The notes: generated by a model from the letters alone, not told the origin. A stretch of 64,000 bases of DNA from Derxia lacustris (GCF_002105195.1 NZ_MUHU01000050.1:1-64000); one strand, 5' to 3'; counted from the first letter of the stretch, positions 46,955 through 57,626 are shown. Made by a program: numbers and translations.

Positions 46955-47463
46955 CCGCCATCAGCAATCCCAGCGCGCCGCCGCCGTTCCGCATCGGTAC
47001 CGGCTTCGATGTTCACGCCCTCGTGGCCGACCGCAAGCTCATCCTCGGCGGCGTCGAGATTCCGTTCGAGAAGGGCCTGCTCGGCCATTCCGATGCCGAC
47101 GTGCTGCTGCACGCCATCACCGACGCGCTGCTCGGCGCCGCCGGCCTCGGCGACATCGGCATGCACTTTCCCGATACCGACGAGCGCTATCGCGGCGCCG
47201 ATTCGCGCGTGCTGCTGCGCGAGGCGGTGGCCCGGGTGCACAAGGCCGGCTGGTTCGTCGGCAACATCGACGCGACCATCATTGCCCAGGCGCCGCGCAT
47301 GGCGCCGTTCATTCCGATCATGGTCGGCCGCATCGCAACCGACTGCGGCATCGCGCTCACGCAGGTGAACGTCAAGGCCAAGACCACCGAGAAGCTCGGC
47401 TTCACCGGCCGCGGCGAAGGCATTGCCGCCGAGGCGGTGGCGCTGCTGCTGGCGGCGCGCTGA
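46951..47463 (+). CDS. ispF: 2-C-methyl-D-erythritol 2,4-cyclodiphosphate synthase
   Basis: A 170-residue trimeric enzyme that forms the cyclic diphosphate in the non-mevalonate pathway. Zinc ligands D20 and H22 lie in GTGFDVHAL. The LLGHSDADVLLHAITDA motif holds the third His. FPDTDERYRGADS and the C-terminal KATTTEKLGFTGRGEG-like region are complete. The start codon overlaps the ispD stop, so the two are coupled. The N-terminus has about 12 extra residues before the core. Confidence 0.96.
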   Translation: MTAISNPSAPPPFRIGTGFDVHALVADRKLILGGVEIPFEKGLLGHSDADVLLHAITDALLGAAGLGDIGMHFPDTDERYRGADSRVLLREAVARVHKAGWFVGNIDATIIAQAPRMAPFIPIMVGRIATDCGIALTQVNVKAKTTEKLGFTGRGEGIAAEAVALLLAAR

Positions 47464-47815
47464 TCGCAACCCCAGACGGCCGGCCCGAGTCAAGCGGGTC
47501 GGCGCAAGCCGTCCGGGGGCAAATCCAGGATTTCTTGCCTGGGGGCTAGAAAGTTCGCCTGCCAGTCACTAGAGCTTCGTTCTAGAAGCCGGGTTGGCAA
47601 GCGCTTGCGCGCGGTGCTGGCGCAACAGCGCAAGGACGCGATTTTTCCGTTGGTCGGGGCCGAGCGGCGCAGCCGTCGCGCCTGTCGCCGATAAGCGGAA
47701 GTGGCCGTCCGCGTCATGAAATTGGCTGAGCGAATCAAGCCAATTCGTGCGATTCCGCCTGTTTTCGGCACCTATGATCGCCAGGACACACAGTCTCAAC
47801 TGTCCTGGGGACCCC
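47464..47815 (+). other. 352-base intergenic region upstream of the pilin operon
   Basis: No gene is visible. It contains three short inverted repeats. CTAGA and TCTAG arms occur near 47569-47585. AATTGGCT and AGCCAATT (47720-47727 and 47738-47745) form an 8-bp perfect repeat with a 10-base spacer. CCAGGACA and TGTCCTGG (47781-47788 and 47801-47808) form another directly before the fimT start. A TATGAT -10-like box is at 47773-47778. The region probably holds the operon promoter and its control sites. Confidence 0.5.
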
Positions 47816-48403
47816 TTGACCAAGCTTCAGAAACGTCGGAGCGGCTTCACGCTGATCGAGATGCTGGCGGTCATGGCCATCACCGCCGTGCTGGCCGCGA
47901 TCGCCGTGCCGCCGATGTCGCAGTTCATCGTCCGCAATCGCATCGCCAGCCAGTCCAACGACCTGCTGGCGCTGCTGGCCGGTGCGCGTCTGCAAGCCAT
48001 CCGCCAGCGCACGCCGGTCGGCATCTGCGCGACTGCCAATCCCAAGGGTTCGGCTGCCTGCGCCACCAGCAGCGACTGGAACAGCGGCGTTGCCGCCTAT
48101 GTCTTCGATGCGCTCGGCAACCGCGCCAGCGACGCCAGCGGCACGCCGCTCGCGCCGCTGCGCATCCTGCAGGCCAGCGACGACGGCAGCGTCATCGTGC
48201 GCAACGGCAGCGGCGCGCCGATCCGCTTTGGCCAGACTGGCCGCTGGCTCGACTTTGCCGGCAACGCCAACACCGCCTTCATCGTTTCCTCCTCCAACAC
48301 CGATGCGCCGAGCGAGCAGCGCGCCGTCTGCCTCTATCCGGGCGGCAATGCGCGCATCGTCGCCACGCGCAGCCATGGCCAGGCCACCGGAGCGAGCTGC
48401 TGA
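47816..48403 (+). CDS. fimT: Type IV pilus minor pilin FimT/GspH-like
   Basis: A 195-residue prepilin of the FimT/GspH group, part of the minor-pilin complex that primes pilus assembly. A short basic leader (TKLQKRRSG) is followed by the cleavage and N-methylation site F-T-L-I-E and a hydrophobic helix (MLAVMAITAVLAAIAVPP). A TTG start at 47816, with GGGGA a few bases upstream, gives a normal 10-residue leader; ATG 47747 would give an unusually long one. Two cysteines in GICATANPKGSAACA may form a disulfide. Confidence 0.85.
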   Translation: MTKLQKRRSGFTLIEMLAVMAITAVLAAIAVPPMSQFIVRNRIASQSNDLLALLAGARLQAIRQRTPVGICATANPKGSAACATSSDWNSGVAAYVFDALGNRASDASGTPLAPLRILQASDDGSVIVRNGSGAPIRFGQTGRWLDFAGNANTAFIVSSSNTDAPSEQRAVCLYPGGNARIVATRSHGQATGASC

Positions 48404-48999
48404 TGCGCCTGCCGTCGTCCGGGTCCGGCGCCGCAGGCCGGCGCGGCTTCTCGCTGATCGAGGTGCTGATCGTGCTGGTGGTGGTGTCGCTCGGGCTGAT
48501 CGGGCTGGCCGGCCTGCAGGTCAACGCCATGAGCTACAGCAAGACCGCCGTGTCGCGCTCGGCCAGCGCCGCGCTCGCCTACGACATGGCCGATCGCATC
48601 CGCGGCAATCTCAACGGCCTGATCAACGGCCGCTATGTGCTCGACCAGACCTGGAGCGGCAGCAGCGCCGTGCCCGAGCTGCCGAGCTGCTACAACGCCA
48701 GCCGCGGCATCACCAGCGGCAACTGCAATGCGGCCCAGATCGCCGCCATCGACCTGAACCGCTGGAGCGCCCTGGTGGCCGACCAGCTGCCGAGCGGCCG
48801 CGCCCGCATCGAGGCGCTCGACGGCAGCGGCAAGAGCGCCAAGTTCCAGTTCGGCGTGCGAATCATCATCGGCTATGCCGAGCGCAACAGCGCCATGAAT
48901 CCCCTCGGCAACGATTCCGAACACGCGGCGACCAACTGCCCGTCCAGCTTCACCACCGACACCTCCGTCCAATGCTTCCAGCTCGACGTCGCGCCATGA
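48403..48999 (+). CDS. pilV: Type IV pilus minor pilin PilV
   Basis: A 198-residue minor pilin. The leader MRLPSSGSGAAGRRG is followed by F-S-L-I-E and a long hydrophobic helix (VLIVLVVVSLGLIGLAGLQ), the PilV pattern. The start overlaps the fimT stop by one base (TGATG). The C-terminal part has paired cysteines. The product would be processed by prepilin peptidase PilD, which is not encoded here. Confidence 0.9.
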   Translation: MRLPSSGSGAAGRRGFSLIEVLIVLVVVSLGLIGLAGLQVNAMSYSKTAVSRSASAALAYDMADRIRGNLNGLINGRYVLDQTWSGSSAVPELPSCYNASRGITSGNCNAAQIAAIDLNRWSALVADQLPSGRARIEALDGSGKSAKFQFGVRIIIGYAERNSAMNPLGNDSEHAATNCPSSFTTDTSVQCFQLDVAP

Positions 49000-49904
49000 G
49001 CGCCGGCCGCCGTGCGCGCCAGACCGGGCGCAGCCTGGTCGAACTGCTCATCACGCTCGGCATCGGCCTGCTGATCTCGCTGTTTCTCGTCGGCCTGTAT
49101 CTGCTCGGCAGCAGCAGCGGCCGCGCGCTCGACGAAGCCCAGCAGCTGGAGGAGGGCGGGCGCTTCGTGCAGCAGCTGATCGCGCGCCAGCTGCGCGAGG
49201 CCGGCTATTCGCCGGTGGTCGGCACCGGCCGGCCGCGCATGTACAGCTGGAGCGACCTGGGCCTGAACGCGCCGGTCTACGGCTGCACCGGCAGCTTCAC
49301 CACCGCCATCAACGTGGCCGGCGGGCTGGTGGCGCCGACCTGCACCGCCAACGGCGACAACGACCGCGAGGCCATCGAGATCCGCGCGCTCACCGTGGCC
49401 GCCAATGCCGCGACTGGCGAGGGCCAGACCTGCCTCGGCACCGATGCGCCGGCGCTCGGCCGCAATCCGCTGCCGGCCCAGCCGATCGTCGTCAATCGCT
49501 ACTACCTGGCCACCGGCAGCAGCGGCCGCAGCGAGCTGTTCTGCTCGGCCAATGGCAGCACCGACACCCAGTCGCTCGCCGTCGGCGTGGAGCAGCTGGT
49601 GTTCTGGTTCGGCAGCAACGGACTGAAAGACGCGCGCCAGAGCGTCAGCCGCTGGGACCGGGCCGCCAACGTGCCCGACTGGACCCTGGTGAGCGCGGTG
49701 CGCTTCTGCTTCGTGATGGCCTCGCCCGACAGCGCCGCGCTCAGCGCGCGCACCGGCAGCGGCAGCGGCGCCGGCATCACCACCTATACCGATTGCCTCG
49801 GCACCGTCCGCGACTCGTCGACCGATGGCCGGTTGAGGCGCGCCTACTGGACCACCGTCACCCTTCGCAATGTCGTCAATGGATCGAGTACGCCGCTGCT
49901 CTGA
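48996..49904 (+). CDS. pilW: Type IV pilus minor pilin PilW
   Basis: A 302-residue minor pilin of the PilW family. The leader ends ARQTG and is followed by R-S-L-V-E and the helix LLITLGIGLLISLFLVGLYLL. Position 1 of the mature protein would be Arg rather than the usual Phe, while Glu5 is kept. The large C-terminal domain with several cysteines is typical. It overlaps pilV by 4 bases (ATGA) and pilX by 35 bases. Confidence 0.9.
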   Translation: MSAGRRARQTGRSLVELLITLGIGLLISLFLVGLYLLGSSSGRALDEAQQLEEGGRFVQQLIARQLREAGYSPVVGTGRPRMYSWSDLGLNAPVYGCTGSFTTAINVAGGLVAPTCTANGDNDREAIEIRALTVAANAATGEGQTCLGTDAPALGRNPLPAQPIVVNRYYLATGSSGRSELFCSANGSTDTQSLAVGVEQLVFWFGSNGLKDARQSVSRWDRAANVPDWTLVSAVRFCFVMASPDSAALSARTGSGSGAGITTYTDCLGTVRDSSTDGRLRRAYWTTVTLRNVVNGSSTPLL

Positions 49905-50550
49905 AACCCGCGCTGCGCGCTCGCGCGGGCCGGTCGGCCGGCGCCGGCGGCGCGGCGTCATCCTCATCATCGCGCTGGTCTTCCTCGTGGTGCTGACCTC
50001 GCTCGCGCTCAACGAGATGCGTCGCACCACGGTGCAGCAGAGCGTGGCCACCGGCGAGCGCGACCGGCTGTTCGCGCAGCAGAACGCCGAGCTGGCGCTG
50101 CGCGATGCCGAGCGCGATGTGCTCGGCGTCGACTATCTCAACCGCAGCTGCGTCAAGGCCACCTACTCCTACTGCCGCGATGTGCTCGATGCGCGCACCG
50201 GCGCCGACGGCACCGCCTTTGCCAGCGCCGCCTCGCGCTTCACCGAGGACTGCACCGACGGCCAGTGCGGCGGCGCGGCGGCACCGGCCGACGACAATCC
50301 GGCCGATCCCAACTGGATCGCCTTCCGCAACTGCGTGACCTATGGCCGCTATACCGGCGCCAGCGGCGAATCCGGCAGCGGCAATGCCGTGGCGCCGGCG
50401 CGCCAGCCCTGCTACGCGCTCGAATGGCTGACCGCCAACAACGGTGGGCGCCAGTCGGTGCCGATCATTCGCATCACCGCCTGGGGCTGGGGCAAGGACG
50501 GCAGCGCGCCGGTCGTGATCCAGGAAGTCTTCAATCGCGGCGCCTACTGA
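49870..50550 (+). CDS. pilX: Type IV pilus assembly protein PilX
   Basis: A 226-residue PilX-type minor pilin. A basic N-terminus (RSRGPVGRRRRRG) precedes the hydrophobic helix VILIIALVFLVVLTSLALNEMRR, the PilX N-terminal pattern that lacks the classic FTLIE box. A second in-frame ATG at 49879 could be the start. The gene begins inside pilW in another frame. PilX acts with PilY1 in the tip complex. Confidence 0.87.
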   Translation: MSSMDRVRRCSETRAARSRGPVGRRRRRGVILIIALVFLVVLTSLALNEMRRTTVQQSVATGERDRLFAQQNAELALRDAERDVLGVDYLNRSCVKATYSYCRDVLDARTGADGTAFASAASRFTEDCTDGQCGGAAAPADDNPADPNWIAFRNCVTYGRYTGASGESGSGNAVAPARQPCYALEWLTANNGGRQSVPIIRITAWGWGKDGSAPVVIQEVFNRGAY

Positions 50551-50569
50551 GCGCCCACGGACAATCGCC

Positions 50570-53500
50570 ATGAACGCCATGCTCCGCACGCTCGCACTGG
50601 CTGCCAGCCTGCTCGTCCCGCTGGTCGCCCAGGCCCAGTCGTCGTCCATCGCCCAGTCGCCGCTGACGGCGGCGCTGCAACCGCCGGCCAATCTGGCGCT
50701 CGCGCTGTCGGTCGAGTTCCCGACCGCCGGCTATGCCTACAACGGCGTGGGCTACTCGCGTACCAAGGAGTTCGCGGGCAACTGGAACTCCAACCTCTGC
50801 TACAGCTACGACTCGAGCAAGCAGTACTTCACGGCCTATGGCGCGGTCACCAGGACCACGTCCAACTACTTCAGCTGCGACAGCACGCACTGGTCGGGCA
50901 ACTTCCTCAACTGGGCCGCCACCTCGTCGCTCGACCTGTTCCGCATGGTGCTGGCTGGCGGCTGGCGCGTGCTCGACCAGACCTATGCGGAAGGCGGCCT
51001 CACCGTCGTCAGCCGCGCCTTCCTGCCCGACGTGGCGCGCAACAGCGTGCCGAGCTTCTATGCGAGCGGCAATTTCCCGCGCCTGTCGCTGAGCGCCGCC
51101 AATGCGGCCGGCACCATTCCCACCAGCGTGCTCGGCGGCAACACCTCGGTCGTGATCGTCAACTGCCGCGACAAGATCTACATCGGCAGCGCCAGCAACA
51201 GCAGCGGCACCTGCGCCGCGCCCGGCACCGACGGCGACCGCTTCCAGGGCTATGCGCGGGTTTCGATCTGCGACAGCAATGAAGTGACGGCCGGCCGCGC
51301 CAGTCTCTACTCGGGCTCGCTCAGGCTCTGCACGCGCTACGGCAGCAGCGGCAGCTATGTGTACAAGCCCGAAGGCGTGATGCAGTTCAACCGCAACGAC
51401 GTCAATTACGCGGCGCTCGGCTATCTGACCGATCCGAGCCAGTCGCGCTTCGGCGGCGTGCTGCGCGCGCCGATGCGCCGCATCACCGACGAGTACAGCC
51501 AGACCACCGGCGTGGCGCTGCTCAATCCGCTCGGCGACTCGGCCGGCGTGAGCGGCGTGCTCAACTATCTCAACCGCTTCGGCCTGGCCTCGCCGACGCT
51601 GTCGCCCTACACCTCGGGTGGCGATGTCGACGGCACCTGGGACAGCAACCAGACCCATTCGTACAAGGTCTACGACCAGTTCGGCGAGCTCTACTACCAG
51701 GCCTTCCAGTACCTGCGCGGCAAGGCTGCCGACGCGCTCGCCACCAGCGGCATGACGGCCACGATGAAGTCGGGCTTCCCGGTCTACTCGGCCTGGAACG
51801 GCTCGGGCCTGAGCGGCGCGCTGGCCGATCCGGTCACCTCGGCCTGCCAGAACAATTTCATCTTCACCATCGCCGACACCAACACCTGGTGCGACCGCTA
51901 TCTGCCCGGCAACACCACCACCAACAGCGGCTGCGGCGATGCGCCGCGCTCGGTCGCCAGCGGCGAGGTCGATGCCTATGCCGCCACCTCGGCGCTGGGC
52001 AATGCGCTCGCCACGCTGAGCGCCGAACGCAGCGCCGGCGCGCTGGCCAACCGCAGCACGCTGGCCACCGATCTGACCGGCGTGGGCAATGCCGGCTATC
52101 TGGCTTCGGGCCTGGCCTACTGGGGTGCGACCAACGCCTTCCGCTCCGACCTGGGCAGCTCGCGCCCGCTGGTCACCTTCGCCTTCGACGTGATGGAGAG
52201 CAGCGGCATCGCGACCGAGAACCGCCAGCTCTATCTGATGGGCCTGGGCGGCGGCGCCAAGCTGGTGAACGGCAGCTATCGCTCGCCCTATCTGAGCAAC
52301 GGCCTGCCCAACAACTACTTCCAGGCCAAGGATCCGTTCGTGATGTTCGCGGCCATGCAGTCGGCGTTCGCGCAGGTGGTGGCGGCGCAGACCAGCGGCT
52401 CGGTGCCGGCGGTGAGCGCGGCGCGCGCCTATGCCGGTTCGCTGGCGTTCCAGCCGGTGGCCGATACCGGCACCTGGCAGGGCACGCTGCGCGCCTATGC
52501 CCAGCAGGCCTTCAGCAGCTACTCGGCGGGGCAGGTGGTGTGGAATGCCGGCCCGCTGCTCACCAGCGACAGCGGCCGCAAGATCATCACCTGGAACACC
52601 GAACTCAAGCGCGGCGCGGCCTTTACCTGGAGCACGCTGAGCACCGCCCAGCAGACCCTGCTCAACAACAACGAGAGCGGCACCGCCGACGCCCGCGGCT
52701 CGGCGCGGCTCGACTGGCTGCGCGGCGTGGCGACCAACGAGGGCACGAGTTCGACCAGCTTCCGCCAGCGCACCAACTCCAACACGCTGTACGGCAACAC
52801 CAAGCTCGGCGACATCATCAATTCGAGCCCGGCCTATGTGGGCACGCCGGCCAGCGCCATCTCCGATTCGGGCTATGGCACGTTCCGCAGCCTGCGCGCC
52901 AACCGCACGCCGGTGCTGTGGATCGGCGCCAACGACGGGATGCTGCACGGCTTCAATGCCAGCACCGGCGCCGAAGTGCTGGCCTATGTGCCGGGCGCGG
53001 TCTACGCCAATCTGAGCAAGCTCACCTCGGTCAACTACAGCCACCGCTACTACGTGGACGGCTCGCCGATCGTGGCCGACGCCAACATTTCGGCCACCAG
53101 CACGCCCAACTGGGCCACGGTGCTGGTGAGCCCGCTGGGCGCCGGCGGCAACGGCGTGTTCGCGCTCAACGTGAGCAATCCGGCGGCGTTCAGCGAGGCC
53201 AACGCCGCGTCGATCGCGCTGTGGGAATTCACCGATGCCGACGACAGCGACCTGGGTGTGATCGTCGGCCAGCCGACCAAGGCCAGCGCCACCGGCGTGC
53301 CCGAGCAGATCGTGCGGCTCAAGGTCAGCGGCCGCACGCGCTGGGCGGTGCTGCTCGGCAACGGCTATGGCAGCAGCGGCGGCAAGCCGGTGCTGTATGC
53401 GCTGTTCCTCGACAAGACCAGCACCGGCTGGACCGCCGGGACCGACTACATCAAGATCGTCGCCGCCGCGACCGGCAGCGAGGCCAGCGGCAACGGCCTG

Positions 53501-54460
53501 TCGATGCCGGTGCCGGTGGACGTGAACAACGACGGCATCACCGACGTGGTCTACGCCGGCGACCTGCGCGGCAACCTGTGGCGCTTCAACCTGAGCACGG
53601 CGGCCGGCGATGCCACCGTGACCGACGCGCCCTCGACCTGGAAGGTGGCCAACGGCGGCGCACCGCTGTTCACCGCGCTCGATACCGCCGGCACGGTGCG
53701 CCAGCCGATCACCGGCGCGCCGGTGGTGGTGCCCAATCCGGCCACCGACACCGGCTGGATGGTGGCCTTCGGCACCGGCCAGCTGTTCGCCACCGGCGAC
53801 CAGAGCACGACCGCCGAACAGGCGCTCTACGGCATCTGGGATGCCGACGGCGCCACCACCGTCAGCTTCAGCCGCATCAAGAAGCTGAGCTTCTCGACCA
53901 CCACCACCACGGCGGCGGGCTCGACCACCCAGCTGCTGCGCGATCTGTCGGCCCAGGTGTTCTGCTTCACCACCACCCAGACCTATGGCGGCAGCACCTG
54001 CGGCAGCAACAGCACGCTGTACCAGGGCTGGCGCGTCAAGCTGCCGGTCAGCGGCGAGCGGGTGACCGGCAATGCCGAGAACGTCGGCCGCTACTTCGTC
54101 ATCACTTCCTTCGTGCCGCCGGCGGCCAACTGCACCACGCCGGGCCAGACCTGGGTCAATGCGATCGACATCGTGTTCGGCGGCAAGTACCAGCCCACCT
54201 TCGAGAGCAGCACCGCCGGCGTCTACTACCCGTCCGAGACGCTCGAAAGCGGCCAGCTGGCGCTCGGCATGGCCTTGCAGGGCACGGTCCTCCCGCAGAA
54301 TGGCAGCGGCACCTGTACCGGCAGCAACTGCGGCTCGGCCACCTGCCGCCTGGGCGTGAACGTGGTGACCGGCAGTGCCAACGGCGTGCAGACCGCCGCC
54401 CAGCTGCCGGCCTGCGACCACCTCGGCCGGCTCAGCTGGCGCGAATTCGGCCGGCCCTGA
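50570..54460 (+). CDS. pilY1: Type IV pilus tip adhesin PilY1
   Basis: A 1296-residue secreted tip protein controlling pilus extension, adhesion and surface sensing. It has a signal peptide (MNAMLRTLALAASLLVPLVAQAQ) and a long Ser/Thr/Asn/Gly-rich N-terminal region. The C-terminal PilY1 beta-propeller begins near 740-790 (DIINSSPAYVGTP, LWIGANDGMLHGF). The calcium-binding loop DVNNDGITD is near residue 984, as in the known C-terminal domain. A clear von Willebrand A motif was not identified in the N-terminal half. Codon use is strongly GC-biased throughout. Confidence 0.93.
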   Translation: MNAMLRTLALAASLLVPLVAQAQSSSIAQSPLTAALQPPANLALALSVEFPTAGYAYNGVGYSRTKEFAGNWNSNLCYSYDSSKQYFTAYGAVTRTTSNYFSCDSTHWSGNFLNWAATSSLDLFRMVLAGGWRVLDQTYAEGGLTVVSRAFLPDVARNSVPSFYASGNFPRLSLSAANAAGTIPTSVLGGNTSVVIVNCRDKIYIGSASNSSGTCAAPGTDGDRFQGYARVSICDSNEVTAGRASLYSGSLRLCTRYGSSGSYVYKPEGVMQFNRNDVNYAALGYLTDPSQSRFGGVLRAPMRRITDEYSQTTGVALLNPLGDSAGVSGVLNYLNRFGLASPTLSPYTSGGDVDGTWDSNQTHSYKVYDQFGELYYQAFQYLRGKAADALATSGMTATMKSGFPVYSAWNGSGLSGALADPVTSACQNNFIFTIADTNTWCDRYLPGNTTTNSGCGDAPRSVASGEVDAYAATSALGNALATLSAERSAGALANRSTLATDLTGVGNAGYLASGLAYWGATNAFRSDLGSSRPLVTFAFDVMESSGIATENRQLYLMGLGGGAKLVNGSYRSPYLSNGLPNNYFQAKDPFVMFAAMQSAFAQVVAAQTSGSVPAVSAARAYAGSLAFQPVADTGTWQGTLRAYAQQAFSSYSAGQVVWNAGPLLTSDSGRKIITWNTELKRGAAFTWSTLSTAQQTLLNNNESGTADARGSARLDWLRGVATNEGTSSTSFRQRTNSNTLYGNTKLGDIINSSPAYVGTPASAISDSGYGTFRSLRANRTPVLWIGANDGMLHGFNASTGAEVLAYVPGAVYANLSKLTSVNYSHRYYVDGSPIVADANISATSTPNWATVLVSPLGAGGNGVFALNVSNPAAFSEANAASIALWEFTDADDSDLGVIVGQPTKASATGVPEQIVRLKVSGRTRWAVLLGNGYGSSGGKPVLYALFLDKTSTGWTAGTDYIKIVAAATGSEASGNGLSMPVPVDVNNDGITDVVYAGDLRGNLWRFNLSTAAGDATVTDAPSTWKVANGGAPLFTALDTAGTVRQPITGAPVVVPNPATDTGWMVAFGTGQLFATGDQSTTAEQALYGIWDADGATTVSFSRIKKLSFSTTTTTAAGSTTQLLRDLSAQVFCFTTTQTYGGSTCGSNSTLYQGWRVKLPVSGERVTGNAENVGRYFVITSFVPPAANCTTPGQTWVNAIDIVFGGKYQPTFESSTAGVYYPSETLESGQLALGMALQGTVLPQNGSGTCTGSNCGSATCRLGVNVVTGSANGVQTAAQLPACDHLGRLSWREFGRP

Positions 54461-54495
54461 TGCGGCCGCCACTCCTCACCGAAAGACTGCCCGCC

Positions 54496-54930
54496 ATGCG
54501 CCTGCCTGTCCGCCGCGATGCCGGCTTCACGCTCGTCGAACTGATCGTCACGGTCGCCATCGTCGGCATCCTGGCTGCGGTCGCGGTGCCGAGCTATACC
54601 GAGTACGTGCGCCGCGCCAATCGCGCCGAGGCGCGCAGCGCGCTGGTGGATGCGGCCTCGTGGATGGAGCGCCATTACGGCGAGAGCAACACCTTCCTGC
54701 TCGGCAATGCCGACCAGGTGTTCAGCACCCGCTACTACAACGTGCCGGCGAGCGGCAGCGCGCGCTATCACATCAGCCTGAGCAGCGTGACCGCCAGCAG
54801 CTACACCCTGACCGCGACGCCGACCGGCAGCATGACCGGCGACGCCTGCGGCAATTTCACGCTCGACAGCTATGGCGTGAAGGGCATCAGCAGCACCGCG
54901 CGCACCGTCAACGACTGCTGGGGGCATTGA
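54496..54930 (+). CDS. pilE: Type IV pilin PilE-like
   Basis: A 144-residue pilin. The leader MRLPVRRDAG is followed by F-T-L-V-E and a hydrophobic helix (LIVTVAIVGILAAVAVPSY), then the TEYVRRANRAEARSALVDAASWMERHY stretch of PilE minor pilins. Two cysteines, in GDACGNF and DCWGH, enclose the C-terminal D-region. The ATG at 54496 gives a 10-residue leader; an ATG at 54460 overlapping the pilY1 stop is also in frame. It ends the operon. Confidence 0.9.
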   Translation: MRLPVRRDAGFTLVELIVTVAIVGILAAVAVPSYTEYVRRANRAEARSALVDAASWMERHYGESNTFLLGNADQVFSTRYYNVPASGSARYHISLSSVTASSYTLTATPTGSMTGDACGNFTLDSYGVKGISSTARTVNDCWGH

Positions 54931-54957
54931 GGTCTGTCCGAGCCACCGAGTGCTGGC

Positions 54958-56397
54958 TCAGTGCGAGATCTCGTCGAGCCGCAGGCCGGTGGTGCGCGGC
55001 CCGAACACGCCGATGGCGAGCGCCACGATCAGCATGCAGCTCGTGATGCCGGCAAACACGCCCACCACGCCGAAGTCACGCAGCAGGAAGGCGATGAGAA
55101 AGCCCGACAGCATCGCGCCGACGCGGCTGGCCGAGTACACCAGCCCGTTGGCGCGGCAACGCACGCTGGTCGGGAACAGCTCGGCCTGATAGGCGTGGTA
55201 GCTCGCCGAGATGGTCTGGCCCGACAGGCTGATGAGCACACCGAAGAGCGTGAGCCAGAGCGGGTCTTTCATCTGGCCGAATGCCAGACCGAAGATCACC
55301 ACCGAGACGGCCGGCACGACGATCAGCCACTTGCGCTGCACCCGGTCGGCGATGCTCATGACCAGCAGCGGACCGATCGGCAACGCGAAGGCGATCACGA
55401 AGGAATAGAACAGGCTTTTCGTCACGGTGATGCCCTGGCCGATCAGCAGCGTGGGCACCCAGTTGGCAAAGCCGTAGTAGCCGATGGCCTGGAAGAAATT
55501 GAACACCAGCAGCATCGCCACGCGCGATCGATAGGGCGGATGCCAGATCTCGCGGAAGGCCTGCGTGGGCGGGCGGTCGGTGACGACCGGCGGCTGCGGC
55601 GCGGGCAGCGGCAGGCCGTGCTCGGCGGCCACCTTCGCCTCGATGTCGAGCACGATGCGGTTGGCCTCGTCGAGCCGGCCCTGCTGGGCCAGCCAACGCG
55701 GGCTCTCGGGCAATGCGCGGCGGATGAACCAGACCACGACTGCGCCAGCACAGCCGATCAGCACGACCCAGCGCCATCCATCGACGCCGAACAATGTGAT
55801 CGGCACCAGCCAGTACGACAGGATGGCGGCGACCGGCGCGGCCGCGAACATGACCGACTGGTTGAACGCGATGGCCCGGCCGCGCATGCGCTGCGGCACC
55901 AGCTCGGTGATGTACGAATCGATCGTCACGATCTCCACGCCGACACCGATGCCGGTGATGAAGCGCCAGAACACGATGCCCTCGCCGCTGCTCTGGAAGG
56001 CCATGATCGCCGAGCCCACGCAATACCAGAGCAGCGAATAGGTGAACACCGAGCGGCGGCCGAAGCGGTCCGGCAGGAAGCCGAGGAAGAAGGTGCCGAC
56101 GAACAAGCCGGCGAAGGTTGCTGCAATGAAGCCGGCGATGCCCTGGAAGCCGAAGAAGGTCTCGGTGGTCGTGGCGAGAACGCCGCTCCTGGCCATGCCG
56201 GGTGCGATGTAGCCGGTGAAGACCAGGTCGTAGACCTCGAAGAAGCCGCCGAGCGAGATCAGCAGCACCAGCAGCCACAGATGGCGGGTGGCAGGCAGGC
56301 GATCCATGCGCGCGGTAACGGCGAGGGGCGTGCTCTCGAACTGCATCGAGGGCTGGGAGGTGGCGCGCAAGGGCGCCGCTGCAAGTGTGGTTGACAT
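54958..56397 (-). CDS. MFS transporter (sugar/aromatic acid porter type)
   Basis: A 479-residue twelve-segment major facilitator. The loop motifs PDRFGRRSVF and RGRAIAFNQS and the large central loop are those of the NiaP/aromatic-acid or sugar porter groups. The ATG at 56397 is supported by a GGAGA site 6-7 bases upstream. It lies at the end of the tyrosine catabolism gene run, so uptake of an aromatic acid or a related metabolite is a reasonable inference. The substrate is not proven by sequence. Confidence 0.82.
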   Translation of the reverse strand: MSTTLAAAPLRATSQPSMQFESTPLAVTARMDRLPATRHLWLLVLLISLGGFFEVYDLVFTGYIAPGMARSGVLATTTETFFGFQGIAGFIAATFAGLFVGTFFLGFLPDRFGRRSVFTYSLLWYCVGSAIMAFQSSGEGIVFWRFITGIGVGVEIVTIDSYITELVPQRMRGRAIAFNQSVMFAAAPVAAILSYWLVPITLFGVDGWRWVVLIGCAGAVVVWFIRRALPESPRWLAQQGRLDEANRIVLDIEAKVAAEHGLPLPAPQPPVVTDRPPTQAFREIWHPPYRSRVAMLLVFNFFQAIGYYGFANWVPTLLIGQGITVTKSLFYSFVIAFALPIGPLLVMSIADRVQRKWLIVVPAVSVVIFGLAFGQMKDPLWLTLFGVLISLSGQTISASYHAYQAELFPTSVRCRANGLVYSASRVGAMLSGFLIAFLLRDFGVVGVFAGITSCMLIVALAIGVFGPRTTGLRLDEISH

Positions 56398-56518
56398 GGC
56401 TTGTCTCCGATGGCCGAGCCGGGCCACGCGCGGTTCACATATCGCGCGGGCAAGGGAGTGCCGGCGGCTCTGTGGCCGCCTGGCACGCGGGAAAGAAAGT
56501 GGGAAGAGGGGCGGCGGA

Positions 56519-57595
<1,077 letters not shown>

Positions 57596-57626
57596 TGCAA
57601 GCTCCGTACGAAGGGAGGGTTCGGGA

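Noticed and set aside
47590..47606. A TTGGC...TTGC pattern resembling a sigma-54 promoter before the pilin operon
   Set aside because: The GG and GC doublets are 9 rather than 10 bases apart, a spacing that normally abolishes sigma-54 recognition, and it lies more than 200 bases from fimT.
50531..54472. A 1313-codon open frame antisense to pilY1
   Set aside because: It consists of low-complexity Gly/Ala/His/Arg sequence created by the GC-biased codons of pilY1 on the other strand. It has no recognisable domain, and the pilY1 frame has clear signal peptide, propeller and calcium motifs.
54940..54959. A GAGCCA/TGGCTC inverted repeat between pilE and the MFS gene as a terminator
   Set aside because: The stem is only 6 bp, lacks a T run and overlaps the MFS stop codon, so it is not a convincing terminator.
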